From contig JAJTUP010000083.1 of assembly GCA_021399435.1 (NCBI GenBank), positions 186,001 through 250,000 on the forward strand: a stretch of 64,000 bases of DNA, read 5' to 3'. Below, in pieces: positions 43,606 through 54,116 of this stretch. Numbering within the stretch: position 1 is the first letter of the stretch; every line of letters begins with the position of its first letter. The notes beneath the pieces are model-generated. The model made no database searches. It saw only the letters and a program-made list of their open reading frames with translations, and was not told the DNA's origin. The stretch is from Diaporthe sp. PMI_573. Taxonomy: Eukaryota; Ascomycota; Sordariomycetes; Diaporthales; Diaporthaceae. The position numbers were made by a program, and so were the translations under genes.

Positions 43606-43923
43606 CTGACCCCATTCGTCTGCTGCCCACTCATCGATTGAGTCGTTGTATTGGTCCCCAGCATTGAGCGCTGGCATTTTCCAGGCGAACAGAGACTCAT
43701 CCATGAACCTGCTGGACAAGAGGATCTCTTGCAGTCGCATGAAGGCTTCCGGGCCTTCGCCATAAATAATGGTCATGGTAATTCCGAAGAGGCCGACCAT
43801 GCTATACGCGATGTCTTCTTCCTTGGTGGTGTTTCCCCCAGCCATCCAGCTCATCTTCTGGGCGATGCATGCTTTCCTAAAGTCACCCTCACCAGTCAAA
43901 TAACTCTCATCGATACCGGTGAT
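43600..43923 (-). pseudogene. HET-domain protein fragment
   Basis: The minus frame reads MSWMAGGNTTKEEDIAYSMV then GLFGITMTIIYGEGPEAFMR and LQEILLSS, then DESLFAWK. This is the conserved block that follows the HET domain in fungal heterokaryon-incompatibility proteins (W-a-R-TTR-ED-AYsLlGIFgv-MplLYGEG--AF-RLQ). The HET domain core itself is missing: readable similarity stops exactly where the large palindrome begins at 43924. Relic. Confidence 0.8.
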
Positions 43924-44501
43924 CTTGGTATGCTACTTTCCAACGACAGGTTAATCATATACCTAATCTATGAAGGCGCCTGCTAGATGTCTGACGCCCA
44001 ATTTACCACAGGGGCGGGCCAACAACGAAGCCGCCGCACCCGCGAGCTTTCCATCCCAGGCCAGACCATCTGTGGGAGCACATTCAGAAAGCCCCGGACA
44101 ACTGGGCCTGCGTCTCCCGGAAGTGCTTACCCCAGGAGGCCGAGTGCAGGAAGGCACACGATTGAGAGGGTCGAGCGAATCGTCACAAGCTACAAGACAG
44201 GCTATCAACAACGCAATCGATAGCCTGTCTTGCAGCTTGTGACGATTCGCTCGACCCTCTCAATCGTGTGCCTTCCTGCACTCGGCCTCCTGGGGTAAGC
44301 ACTTCCGGGAGACGCAGGCCCAGTTGTCCGGGGCTTTCTGAATGTGCTCCCACAGATGGTCTGGCCTGGGATGGAAAGCTCGCGGGTGCGGCGGCTTCGT
44401 TGTTGGCCCGCCCCTGTGGTAAATTGGGCGTCAGACATCTAGCAGGCGCCTTCATAGATTAGGTATATGATTAACCTGTCGTTGGAAAGTAGCATACCAA
44501 G
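43924..44501. repeat. 578-bp near-perfect palindrome
   Basis: Two arms of about 283 bp (43924-44206 and 44219-44501) are complementary with only a few mismatches, around a 12-nt spacer (44207-44218, aacaacgcaatc). The arms give mirror-image reading frames on both strands (43970-44242 plus; 44183-44455 minus), which are a by-product. A transcript would fold into a long double-stranded hairpin. The arms match nothing else in the window. Confidence 0.95.
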
Positions 44502-44737
44502 TGGTTTATCACCAAGTTCAACCGTGCATTCTCTGCGGCGAGCTGCTGGCTCCGAGTCTCCGCTGTTGAGGCCCTCAGATGGGCATGGTGCAACTGGGCT
44601 TGGGCGTGGTTACACGCACGCTCCCAGGCTTGCGTACAATTTTGGGATTGGGACAGTAATCCCTTCGTGATATTGTGGTTTTGTGCCTCTTGGTCTAGAA
44701 GCCGTGTAAGATGTGCAACATGCTTAGAAGAATCCAT
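44471..44737 (-). CDS. Coiled-coil protein, 3' end overlapping the palindrome
   Basis: ATG 44737 opens MDSSKHVAHLTRLLDQEAQN then SQSQNCTQAWERACNHAQAQ and TAETRSQQLAAENARLNLVI, a continuous coiled coil of about 78 residues. The last ten codons lie in the palindrome arm, so the original 3' end was probably displaced or lost. No family recognised. Confidence 0.45.
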   Translation of the reverse strand: MDSSKHVAHLTRLLDQEAQNHNITKGLLSQSQNCTQAWERACNHAQAQLHHAHLRASTAETRSQQLAAENARLNLVINHLVCYFPTTG

Positions 44738-45327
44738 GGCTGCAGAAGGTGGTCAGAATGTCTTGCAATGATGAGGTTTGTGGATACTGAGCAGAGATCG
44801 AGAAGGAGGGATCGAGTGTGGAATTTATGGATGGATTATCCAAGGAAATCAGGTTTGTCTATCCGCCTTGAACATGGAACTTGACCGTCTACGCTCTAGT
44901 GATGCGACCCTGTAGTACACGTACTTACGTACGTACTGTATTTTAACCATAGTACCGTACGTACTATGGGGTTGTACATACAAATTTTCCTTTCCTTTTT
45001 GGGAATAGTGAGCCTCAAACTTCCACAATCCTAGCCCTAATCCTATTGAGGATGCTGTGTCCCACAAATTCCCTTACTAGGAATATCGTGGACCCTCGTA
45101 CGTACAAAATACGTGTACAGTACAACTCCTTATAGTACGTACGTATGTACAATGCCATAGTACATAAAGTACAACATCACTAGTACTACGCTCAGGAAGG
45201 GCATGTCTGGGAACAACATTGGCTACGTAGACGCTGACGCTGGTCGTTCAAACTGGTCTAATGCAGGGCTGTAAAATGAGCCTGCTTTGACAAGCAACGT
45301 TGTGTCTCTATTGGTAGCCTAATTATA
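44738..45327. other. Intergenic stretch rich in GTAC
   Basis: Between about 44912 and 45180 the tetramer GTAC occurs more than a dozen times, with TACGTAC runs and an imperfect palindrome at 44951-44973 (ccatagtaccgtacgtacta plus tgg). No exon for the missing N-terminus of the Argonaute downstream is readable here. Confidence 0.55.
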
Positions 45328-47702
45328 TTGCCGGCGATACGCTGGGTGCAATCATCATTACCTTGGGGAATTCGTGTACCCTGTCGGGACCGCCCGGATC
45401 AGCGTAAGGCGCAGGTCCAACAGGTCGGGGCCTTCTACAACGAGGGAAAGCTGACGAATTTGATCGCGGCCTACAACCCACGCCCTGATCCCAGCGGGTG
45501 GCGTTCCCTCGAAAAGTTCCTCAAACGAGTTCGTGTCCGCACAACACACCTCAAGGAGAAGAAGAACAGGAAGGGAGAAGTCATTCATCGGGTCAAGACT
45601 GTCTTCGGGCTAGCTAAGAAATCAGACGGACAGGGACCCAACCGGCCCAGGGTTAAAGAGTTCGCCGCTGGACCGAAGCATGTCGAGTTCTGGCTTGAAG
45701 ACAGGTCCCCGGCACCAGCAGCTTCGTCCTCCATCCCAGGTGCCGAGCCATCCCAAGCCACGTCCAAGAAGAAGGGCAAGGGCAAAGGTGCGAAGGGCAA
45801 AGCGGAAGCACCTCCAAAAGCCGGACCACAACATGTGTCTGCTGGAACTGGCCGCTATATCAGCGTCTACGAACACTTCAAGAACACATACAACATCACG
45901 TGTGGAGATGACTACCCTGTGGTCAATGTCGGCACGGATAAGAATCCATCATACCTGCCCGCTGAGGTTTGCGTTGTATTGCCCGGCCAGAGCGCCATGG
46001 CGAAGCTCAGCGGCGAGCAGACCCGGAACATGATCAAGTTTGCTGTCCGTGGGCCCTGGCTCAACGCCATGTCTATCGCCAATGACGGCCTCGTCACAGG
46101 CGGTCTATCAACCGAGACCAATCCTCTTTTGGTAAGCCCTGATATTCCGCGCGAAATGCCCCAAGAGTGTTCCTTGATGTCCTATGGGATGCATAACTAA
46201 TCACTGATCATCAGGCAAAATTCGGCATCAACGCTGGCCAAAACCTGATCACCGTTTCAGCCCGCGTGTTACAAGAGCCCAAGGTGTTCTACAAGAATAA
46301 TAAGTCTGTCAATGTTGCTTTCGGCAGCTGGAACATGGAGAACGTCATGTTCAACAAACCGGGCAACTTGAAAACGTGGTCGTGGCTGTCCATCAAAGAC
46401 TGGAGGCGGCCCAACTACACAAAGGACGACCTCGCTGCTACGGTCGGCAGGTTTTCTGCGTCGCTGAGCAAGAATGGGGTGACGGTGCAACAGCAAGCCC
46501 TTCCTGGCCAGGAAATCACCTTGAATTCCCCCAGCGACCCGGCGTTGGATACGTTGTTCGAGCGAGCGGCCAGCAAGCTGGATCTTCTCTTCATCATCCT
46601 CCCTGGCAGGGACAAGAGTGACAACACTGAGCTGTACAGCTATATCAAGACTCTTGGCGACACAAAGTATGGCATCCATACCATTTGCGTCGTTGGGTCC
46701 AAGTTTGCTGGTGGAAGAGGAGAAGACCAGTACTTTGCCAACGTTGCCCTCAAGTTCAACCTCAAACTTGGGGGCAACAACCAAATGGTCGAGCCCTCGC
46801 GCCTGTCCTTCCTCAACGAGGACAAGACCATGGTGGTGGGCATCGACGTGACTCACCCATCCCCTGGCTCATCCTCCAATGCACCTTCTGTCGCCGGCTT
46901 GGTGGCGTCCACGGACAAGCACTTTGGCCAGTGGCCCGGCAGCCTTAGCATCCAAAGCGAGGCCCGTCAGGAGATGGTCTCGGACCTCACCCCCATGCTG
47001 AAGAATGCCCTCGGAAACTGGAGGAACCTAGGAAAGCACGCGAGCCTGCCGGAGAACATCCTCGTTTACCGCGACGGTGTGTCGGAGGGCCAGTACCAGA
47101 CCGTCTACGACGAAGAGATCCCGCGCCTGCGCAAGGCGTTCGCGGAGATGTACCCGGCGGACCTGACCAAGAAGAACCTCCCGCGGCTGACCGTCATCAT
47201 CGTCGGCAAGCGCCACCACACCCGCTTCTACCCCAGCCAGGCCAAGGACATGGACCGCGGCGGCAACTGCAAGCCGGGCACGGTCGTCGACCGCGGCGTC
47301 ACGGAGGAGGGCATGTGGGATTTCTACCTGCAGTCGCACGCGGTGATCCAGGGGACGGGCCGGCCGGCGCACTACGTCGTGGTGCTGGACGAGATCTTCC
47401 GGGACCGCGCGGCGAAGAAGCCCAAGTCGCTGGCCGCCAAGCCGCAGGACTCCTCGCCCGCCAACGAGCTCGAGAGGGTCACGCAGGCGCTGTGCTACTC
47501 GTACTCGCGGGCCACCAAGGCCGTCAGCATCTGCACGCCTGCGTACCACGCCGACATCCTGTGCGAGCGGGCGCGCCGGTACATGGCGGATTTGTTTGAG
47601 GGGAGCAGCGCGGACGACGCGAGCAGTGTTGCTGGGGGTGGTGGTGTCGCTGCTACTGTGACGGTCCATGAGAGGCTTAGGAACACCATGTTCTATATTT
47701 GA
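45328..47702 (+). CDS. Argonaute (QDE-2-like), N-terminally truncated
   Basis: Exon 1 to 46131, intron 46132-46214 (83 nt, gtaagc…catcag), exon 2 46215-47702; 763 codons as read. Family similarity begins near 45425 (GAFYNEGKLTNLIAAYNPRP), continues through a lysine-rich insert and PAZ (RYISVYEHFKNTYNI; YPVVNVG; YLPAEVCVVLPGQ), mid (AKFGINAGQNLITVSARVL) and PIWI. The PIWI catalytic tetrad is present: D in VGIDVTHPSPGS (about 46844), E in ARQEMV (about 46970), D in VYRDGVSEGQ (about 47070), H in RPAHYVVVLDE (about 47370). The N and L1 domains are missing, and no in-frame ATG occurs before PAZ (first Met near residue 224). Argonautes bind small RNAs and slice targets in quelling-type silencing; whether this form is made is unclear. 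Third positions are GC-rich. Alternative: 5' exons lie beyond an undetected long intron. Confidence 0.9.
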
Positions 47703-48109
47703 TCTTTGGGAGTTTGCGATGACTGCGTCGTGTAAGCGGCCGTAGATCTGGGTGCTCTTGGGAAGATTGTCTCGTGTATTTTACTTTGGGGCTTGGATCG
47801 TTAGCGTCTTGATTTGATTATCTGGGACTGGCATTTATGGCCAGTTGTTTTTTGGCGTTTCTTTGTGGTAGCTGCAGTCAGCGATGATATCGAGCGTGAG
47901 CGAATGTCTAAGCGATATTTTCACCAAGACCTTTCGAAGACATAGTGGTACAATTGTGACATGGCGTTTGTGTTTTGTGTTCCCACCTCCGCCTAGGGCT
48001 TGCCTTGGTTATTGCACTCCGTGTGACTACCGGTAGTTGACCGCAAGCCCATCCGTGCACACACCACTCCCTCCCTTTCAACGTCAGTAATGATGTAGAG
48101 TGTGTCGGT
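47703..48109. other. Intergenic stretch
   Basis: 3' region of Argonaute and 5' region of the next gene; no other feature. Confidence 0.4.
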
Positions 48110-49279
48110 TTGGAACACTCTCACGATCATGACGCGGAAGAAGGTGGAAGGACTACGGAAGAGCTCCTCTTACGCTATATTAACAATGCTGCCAACAAAT
48201 GGGCCATGCCTGGCGACGTGCGCTGGAGCAACACCATTACTACGCACGACATCAAATGGCCTTTCCAGCACGATATCAATCGCGGTCGCCGCGCACTCGA
48301 GCTTGAAGACGCGAATGATGGCGAGAGCATCAGCGAGTATTATACTTCAAGCTCCGACGATGCGGACTCGGTCGACAGTCACTCGCAGCGACTGAAGACA
48401 GCGCCTTGGTGGAAATGGGCCCGCTTCTCTCTCTCGCCCACCGCGCCCGTGTATTACTGGCGATGCCGACAAGGTGACGCCGCTGGCCGGCGCACTACCA
48501 TATGGCGTTTCCGGCATCGCAGTGGCGTTACAGCTTGGGGGCGGGAGCCGCTGGCGCACTTCGAAGACTGGGATTCCTACAAAGGCGATGCGGCATACCC
48601 AGAGCCATCCTGTAGAGCGTTTTGGGATTTTCAAGATACATTTGCAGCATGTTTGCATTGCAAATATGGTTACAAGAAGTGCATTGTGGCACAGATCGGG
48701 TGGGCGGTAGAGCTGGTGGAAGAGCAGTGGCCGAAAGGCATTGAGCATTGCGACGGTATAATTTCTGATCATCCTGAAGAGGAGGACAAGGAAGAGCAAG
48801 GATTAGAGGTGTACGAGGACAGTAGTCAGAGTGGCAATAGCACCGATGTGCTTACGCCCAACCCAGCTCTACAATCCTCCGCTCCTCGCTGGAAATGGGC
48901 CGTTTTCCCCGACGGTGAAGTCTACTATTGGCGCGTCGCGTCTTCTGATGCCGGCGCTTCACCAACCCAGATTTGGCGCTTTCAGTACCGCAGCGGCGCA
49001 GTTCGTTATGGTTCTCAGCCACGGGATCATTTCAGCGACTGGGATACAACGGCCGGGGACGTTGCGGAGCCAATGCCCTATTGCAGAGAGCTCAGGCTGT
49101 GTGCAGGCTATGAATATGAAGATGACAACTGCGAGGATTGCGGCTGTTCGGAGCGTGTGCTTGGGGCGGCATTGGAGATTTTAGCAATGGGGAATTACGT
49201 GCCACCTAAGGGGGCGATTAAATATACAGGCGAAGGCGGTCTTGGAGCAATAGGGGGGGCGGGTTTTCAGGCAAACTGA
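48110..49279 (+). CDS. Hypothetical protein with an internal tandem domain duplication
   Basis: 389 codons from a TTG; the frame stays open upstream to a possible acceptor (gtcag at 48083-48087), and the first in-frame ATG is at about 48206, so the start is unsure. Two copies of a domain of about 75 residues are evident: WWKWARF, VYYWRCRQG, TTIWRFRHRSGV, HFEDWD, GDAAYPEPSCR (about residues 99-172) and WKWAVF, VYYWRVASSD, TQIWRFQYRSGA, HFSDWD, GDVAEPMPYCR (about 262-330). Between and after them are acidic linkers and cysteine clusters (CLHCKYGYKKC; CEDCGC). No known family is recognised. The protein is Trp-rich. It lies between the Argonaute and a mariner. Confidence 0.65.
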   Translation: MEHSHDHDAEEGGRTTEELLLRYINNAANKWAMPGDVRWSNTITTHDIKWPFQHDINRGRRALELEDANDGESISEYYTSSSDDADSVDSHSQRLKTAPWWKWARFSLSPTAPVYYWRCRQGDAAGRRTTIWRFRHRSGVTAWGREPLAHFEDWDSYKGDAAYPEPSCRAFWDFQDTFAACLHCKYGYKKCIVAQIGWAVELVEEQWPKGIEHCDGIISDHPEEEDKEEQGLEVYEDSSQSGNSTDVLTPNPALQSSAPRWKWAVFPDGEVYYWRVASSDAGASPTQIWRFQYRSGAVRYGSQPRDHFSDWDTTAGDVAEPMPYCRELRLCAGYEYEDDNCEDCGCSERVLGAALEILAMGNYVPPKGAIKYTGEGGLGAIGGAGFQAN

Positions 49280-49448
49280 GGTTGGGGCGAGAAATGTGCC
49301 TCGCGAGCAGCGATGTGCCAGAAGTATGTCTGTTTAGGTTGATGAAGTGAAGAGGATCCAAATCCATACCAAGGCGATATCGGCTCATACAACTCGTTGT
49401 AGGTCCCGTTGCTGGATTGCGGTCCTACAATCAGGAGTTGGATGGAGC
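49280..49448. other. Intergenic stretch
   Basis: Probably the 3' end of the mariner element; terminal repeat not identified. Confidence 0.3.
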
Positions 49449-50162
49449 CTAGCGCTTTGATTTCAACCTCAAATGGCAACGCCCAACTGGACTACGGCAA
49501 CTACACCGAGATCTTTCCTGAATCCTTTCACAAGGTCGAGGAGAGTGCCCTCGAGCTATCTTCTTATCCTCTCCCAAAATCCTAATCTGCATTTGGAGAT
49601 AAGATTTAAAGTCTGCTTGGATGGGATCTGCATCCTCCTGGGACCTCTTCCTGATGCGATTCTTGACTGAGCCGAAGAAATACTCGATTGGGCTCAAGTC
49701 TGGTGAGTATGACACTTGATACTCAACTATCACTCCGGCCCGTGCGAATAAGTCCTTTATCCTTAAGGAGAAGAAATGAAACGAGGCGTTGTCCATAAAG
49801 ATGACAGATCTCGGCTCGGGATATCTACCACAGAAAGGCAGCAGCCTTTCAAGGAAACCCTCGAATACCTCAATATCCGTGTTCTCTTCATACACCTCGC
49901 AATAGATGACACCATCTATCGTGTATGCTGGCAATATCTGCACCCTTTTTCCCCGATGAAATCGCTTAATCTGCACCGGTGTTACGCCTCTTGGGGCGTA
50001 ACCTCGTCTCAGGATAGCGAGACCACGATCGCTTCCGCTTTCATCAACGAAGATCATTTGGTCAGGCCTATAATGTGATATCTCTTCGGAGGTCATCCTC
50101 ATGAACTCAATTTGCTCGTCATTCAGAACCATTCGGGTTGCCTGGCCGGAGGCCCAATCCAT
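49449..50162 (-). mobile_element. Tc1/mariner transposase, DDE part
   Basis: The minus frame holds the catalytic domain: FVDESGSDRGLAILRRGYAP (first Asp), TDIEVFEGFLERLLPF, SVIFMDNASFHFF (second Asp), then YSPDLSPIEYFFGSVKNRIR (Glu at the third position), a standard DDE arrangement with intact residues. Near the end the frame changes: the natural C-terminus (GFRKDLGVVAVVQLGVAI) is read one base out of phase, indicating an indel near 49530. The N-terminal helix-turn-helix region upstream of 50162 cannot be read in one frame. A decayed element, non-autonomous now. Confidence 0.85.
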
Positions 50163-50772
50163 CGTAAATGGGTAGCCGCCTCTGTTGCAATGCTGGAAAT
50201 GGGCCAGTAAGATCTTCGCCCGTTATGGAGCTCTTTAACCAGTGACGGACAAAAGAAACGTGCCTTGATTGAGTTCAGCTTCATTGACCCAGAAAACGGT
50301 CTAAGCTTGCACGGAAAAATGTGGTGACTACGCACCTTCATGCCCTGTTTTCTCGCAGGAGATCAGGAGTAGAATCCCGCGAGATCTGGAGGTCCTTCCG
50401 GTGGGAACAACGGTTCAGGAAGAGACGGATTCTAGGCAGCCATTGTTGCCTAGTGCTGTACTTACTCATCTTTTTTCAATTGGGCATTCGTTGCAAACAG
50501 GCATCACGAATGGTACGCTGCTCGGCTATATAAAGGAGCAACCCACCCCCACTACTGCTGGCTAAACAAGTTACTTCCTTCGATCATCTCTGCTCGCCTT
50601 GTATTTACCAGCGACAAAGACCGTCCAGTCTTTAGTGCAATTCAATCCCGAAATTCTTTTCATCTAAGTCAATTCAAATTCTAGGTCATATCATGTGAGT
50701 CATTACGTAGCATCGAGATTCTTCGTTACGGACACTAATCTATTTCCAAGGAGGGGAGCAAGAGAGCGCATC
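50163..50772. other. Mariner 5' remnant and promoter region
   Basis: The first 200 bp are decayed mariner. About 50520-50690 shows a tatataaag box (near 50526) and CT-rich stretches, plausible promoter for the gene at 50773. Confidence 0.4.
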
Positions 50773-52176
50773 ATGCCTCTGTTGCCAGAACCCTTCGATG
50801 TTACCACGCCCAGGTTGTATTCTCAGGCTCCTCCTTCTGTGTCTATCGCCAAGACAAGATGTAAATTCTTCCCCAATCTCGACATCTCTCAATACAGAGA
50901 ATCTTTGAGCGAAGGAAAGAAGACAGAGCTGGACCAAAAATGCAATGAACTTTTCAGAAGAGCAACCGAGAACCAATCAGATCGGCCATCTGCACATTAC
51001 TGGGAAGTATGTGCATGGATAGACGTCTTTGGCTTGATGCACGATGACGAAAATATTCAAATGTAAGTATTTGCACGCTACTCCTTTCGTCGTCGAGTTG
51101 ACAGATTACCGGTCCTGACTTTTACTTATTTGTAGGGATAAGAGGCCCTATGAGTTTGTGGAATCAACTGATACCATTAACCCCACTGTCAAGTCACGAA
51201 TTCCGGATGCCACGATAGGTTTGAGGACATATGACTCTTCTTCTCTCGAGCTTGGTTCCACACGTGTTGGTCCAGAGTGCAATGAAGACAATGGTGCCGA
51301 ATTGCCGGACAAGCGCCTTTCCCAAATGGATCTCAAAAGAATGATGAGAAACAGCGAATGCGGATTGATTGTGGATGGGGTATGGGGTGAAAGTGCTCTG
51401 GTGTTCCCATTCGCTGTTTATGGAGCCAAGAAGAAGTCTACGAGTCTCGAAGCTGTTCTGGACCAAATCCACCATGCTTGCAGGACCTACCTGGCCATGT
51501 TGGACGATTTGGCTCGGAACCCTGAGAACGTCGCCGAATACCAGACAGACGAAAGCAGCAGGCACCAGATGTTCGCACTTGTATCATCTGAGACTTTCTG
51601 GCGAGTTCTCGTGGCGTGGAATCAAGAAGGCGCCTACGTGAGTATAAGTTTTGACCAGCTCAAGAAAACAATATACAGATTTCAACTAACATATCATTAC
51701 AGATTTTTGAAACAATATGGGAAGGCTATGTGACGCAATTAGACCGCGCAACTGAGCTGATTCACGTAGTGGACCAGATACGGGATTACGCCACACACGA
51801 TCATCGCCACTATGTGATGAAGCATTTGGAGGCATGGTACGCTCGACATAAAAAGACTTCCGAGCCTTCGCCCGCTGAGCCTACGGGCCCTTCGGGTGTG
51901 GGTGATCCTGCGAGCCCTGAAGAAAGAAATGCGATCTTCTCTGGTGGTCTGGTCGACTACTCTGCAGTTGTTTCAGATAAAACAGCTGCATGGGTTATGA
52001 TCAAAGAACAGTCGAAAAAGTCGAAACGAGAGAAAAGGACCAAGAATCGAAGATATGCCAAAACTCTTCATAACCTCAACACAGCGCAGGTTACAAAAAG
52101 GAAAACGAAGAAACGTGGGAGAGGCCGTCCACCTCTGCATATGAGGGAAACCGGGAGAAATACGGCTAATAAATAA
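50773..52176 (+). CDS. PD-(D/E)XK-like fungal protein with altered ExK motif, 421 aa
   Basis: Exons 50773-51062, 51136-51637 and 51703-52176; introns of 73 nt (gtaagt…ttgtag) and 65 nt (gtgagt…ttacag). All junctions keep frame (ENIQM-DKRPYEFV; QEGAY-IFETIWEGYV). The core resembles a fungal family with a restriction-nuclease-like fold: SRIPDATIGLRTYDS, NSECGLIVDGVWGESALVFP then FAVYGAKKK, LDQIHHACRTYLAMLDDLAR, HVVDQIRDYATHDHRHYVMK. In relatives I recall, the strand reads FAVYEAK; here the Glu of ExK is Gly, so nuclease activity is doubtful. The C-terminus is strongly basic with an AT-hook-like KKRGRGRPPLH. Nuclear location likely. The fold assignment rests on motif recall. Confidence 0.65.
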
Positions 52177-53487
52177 GACCAAGGTGTTGCTGAATTTGGA
52201 AAGAGGTACTTAAATGGAAACCAGTGAGAAATATCCCTCTTCTCAGTGATTACAAGCAGGCGTAGCGACTGAATTAGCCGGAGGAACGGATTTCGTACGG
52301 TGCTTTTCTCGGTGCTTTTTTCGCATGCCTGTCGGATATGGTCTCGGATGTCTAACAACACAGTGCCATGAGTTCTGGCATTAATTGAGAAATGAGGAGA
52401 CCTTGGAGCAGCCATAGGGCGAGGTGAGTCGATGGAGTGGAGGTATACACACATTATGAGATCATATTGAGGCGAGTATACATTCTCCATGGTGCAATGT
52501 GGTAGCGACGAGGTTGTGGTGTTGACATGCTTAGGTTGTAGTTTTTGGCGCAGGGAGAGGAATTCTCTCCGATCCCCTGAGTGCTCGTGAAGAATGGACA
52601 GTTTTCAAAATCTGCGACGTGCGGCTTCAAGCGTGGGAAGGGATAATTTCTGACCTTTCAGAGTTCTTCCTATGCAAAGCCACCCATGTACTGGGGAGGT
52701 ACTTTTCACGATTCAGTTTACATCTACCAAGTTGAAGGACCGTACTTTGAAAAAAAGACTCTAGAGAAACTTTCCTCGTATATATAGTTATAGGCCTTGC
52801 TGATAATTTATTTGAAGTCTGCATTACTAAATTTATAATTAACTTTCTATTTTATGAAAGTACTTGTTGTAAATATGGAAATCGAAACTACCCCTCAGTC
52901 TCGCTTGCTCTGACAGAATTGCACATGACGGTTGTTTGTAGCTGCATGAATACTCAGTTTTTCTCCGGGGAGACCAATATGTGCAGGAGACGATAAACAA
53001 TACCACCCGATTCATGAGCCTGAGATAGGCAAACGCCTAGCTATATAGTTCGTTTAAGCAGTCCGATATTGAATTTGAAGCCCGGCGATACTACATTTCA
53101 CATCGAAGGATATTTACTTGAACCTGTTTTCGACGATAAAGATTAGGAATTAAGGAAACTAACTTTCTTAGCACAAGTTAAGACTTAGTCTGGCGTAGTT
53201 AAAGATTTGAAAGCTAGACTATCAGGTGCTACACAAACAAGGTAAATACTTAGGCGCTGCGCCCCTTACGTACTTTGTATGAAGACGTCCTGCTCTGTTA
53301 TCTGAGCATCGAAATAATTATCTGAGCGGCTCTACGGACATTCTGACCACCGTGCGGCGCAGTGAGTGGGACCGGCGTGAAAAAAGAATTATGACAGATC
53401 ACATCTCTCCAAATAATGTAAATGTACATAGTAGATATGCTACTTCTGTTTTTGCTTCGTCATAATTGTGCCGACTATGCTATTCAT
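52177..53487. other. Intergenic stretch
   Basis: 1.3 kb of AT-rich sequence; no gene, element or repeat recognised. Confidence 0.45.
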
Positions 53488-53640
53488 CTAGAATATTGTG
53501 TGGATAGCTTCTTCGAAGCTCACAAGAGCCATTCTTTTAGATATAGTATCCTTGTTGGATTGGAGTAACTCTTCCACCTTATACTCCTGGCTCATAGACG
53601 GCGACATGCTACCCGGAAGATGATGTCCTAGTTGCGGCAT
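53488..53640 (-). CDS. Short hypothetical ORF, 50 aa
   Basis: ATG 53640 to stop 53488; sequence such as SQEYKVEELLQSNKDTISKR has coding character, but the size is small. It is divergent to the next gene with 5 bp between the ATGs, which argues against both being real as annotated. Confidence 0.2.
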   Translation of the reverse strand: MPQLGHHLPGSMSPSMSQEYKVEELLQSNKDTISKRMALVSFEEAIHTIF

Positions 53641-53645
53641 ACAAC

Positions 53646-54116
53646 ATGAAGGAGTACTTGAGACAGTGTTCAGCTTCCGTCACCACCTCGCAGCAGAGTC
53701 ACTTTGAGTCTGTGAAAGCGAACGCAGCCTTGACTTGCACTGCAGCGAGCATGGTTGAGGACTTCCGTGTAGGTGCCACACGCAAATATGTCTAGTACGT
53801 CAACTTCTAACTTCAGAATAGCAGGAAAAGTTTGGGATTATTCTTTCTCACCCATCAAGTATCGAGGAGCGGAGAAATTCGGATAACCCCACTGAGGACA
53901 AACTTACTGCAATTTCAAAGATTCTTGATTTCGACGAGTCGTTGGAAGAAGCAGCGAAGTTTGTCAACGAGGCCTCATGCGAGGTCAAGCACTACCTGAA
54001 CATCGTGAAGGTACGCCGTCCCCATCTTATCGTCTTTTCGAAATTCTGCTAATCAAAAATATCAGAACGATGTCTATCATCTGGGAGGGCCGAAGGATGA
54101 CGGCAAGATGGAATGA
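53646..54116 (+). CDS. Small hypothetical protein, 119 aa, three exons
   Basis: Exons 53646-53768 (41 codons), 53825-54010 (62 codons) and 54066-54116 (16 codons plus stop). Introns are 56 nt (gtaggt…agcag) and 55 nt (gtacgc…atcag), both in phase 0. The product starts MKEYLRQCSASVTTSQQSHF, has an acidic helical middle (ILDFDESLEEAAKFVNEAS) and ends LGGPKDDGKME. No family recognised. The gene is invisible to simple ORF scanning because its exons are short. Phase consistency over three exons is the main support. Confidence 0.5.

Noticed and set aside
43970..44455. Two nearly identical 90-codon frames on opposite strands
   Set aside because: They are mirror images produced by the palindrome; no family or independent coding support.
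43600..44737. Coiled-coil ORF and HET fragment as one gene split by the palindrome
   Set aside because: Both are on the minus strand, but HET proteins do not usually have such an N-terminus and frames cannot be linked.
46269..47689. Long antisense frames across the Argonaute exon 2
   Set aside because: Shadows caused by GC-rich third positions; the sense strand carries the PIWI motifs.
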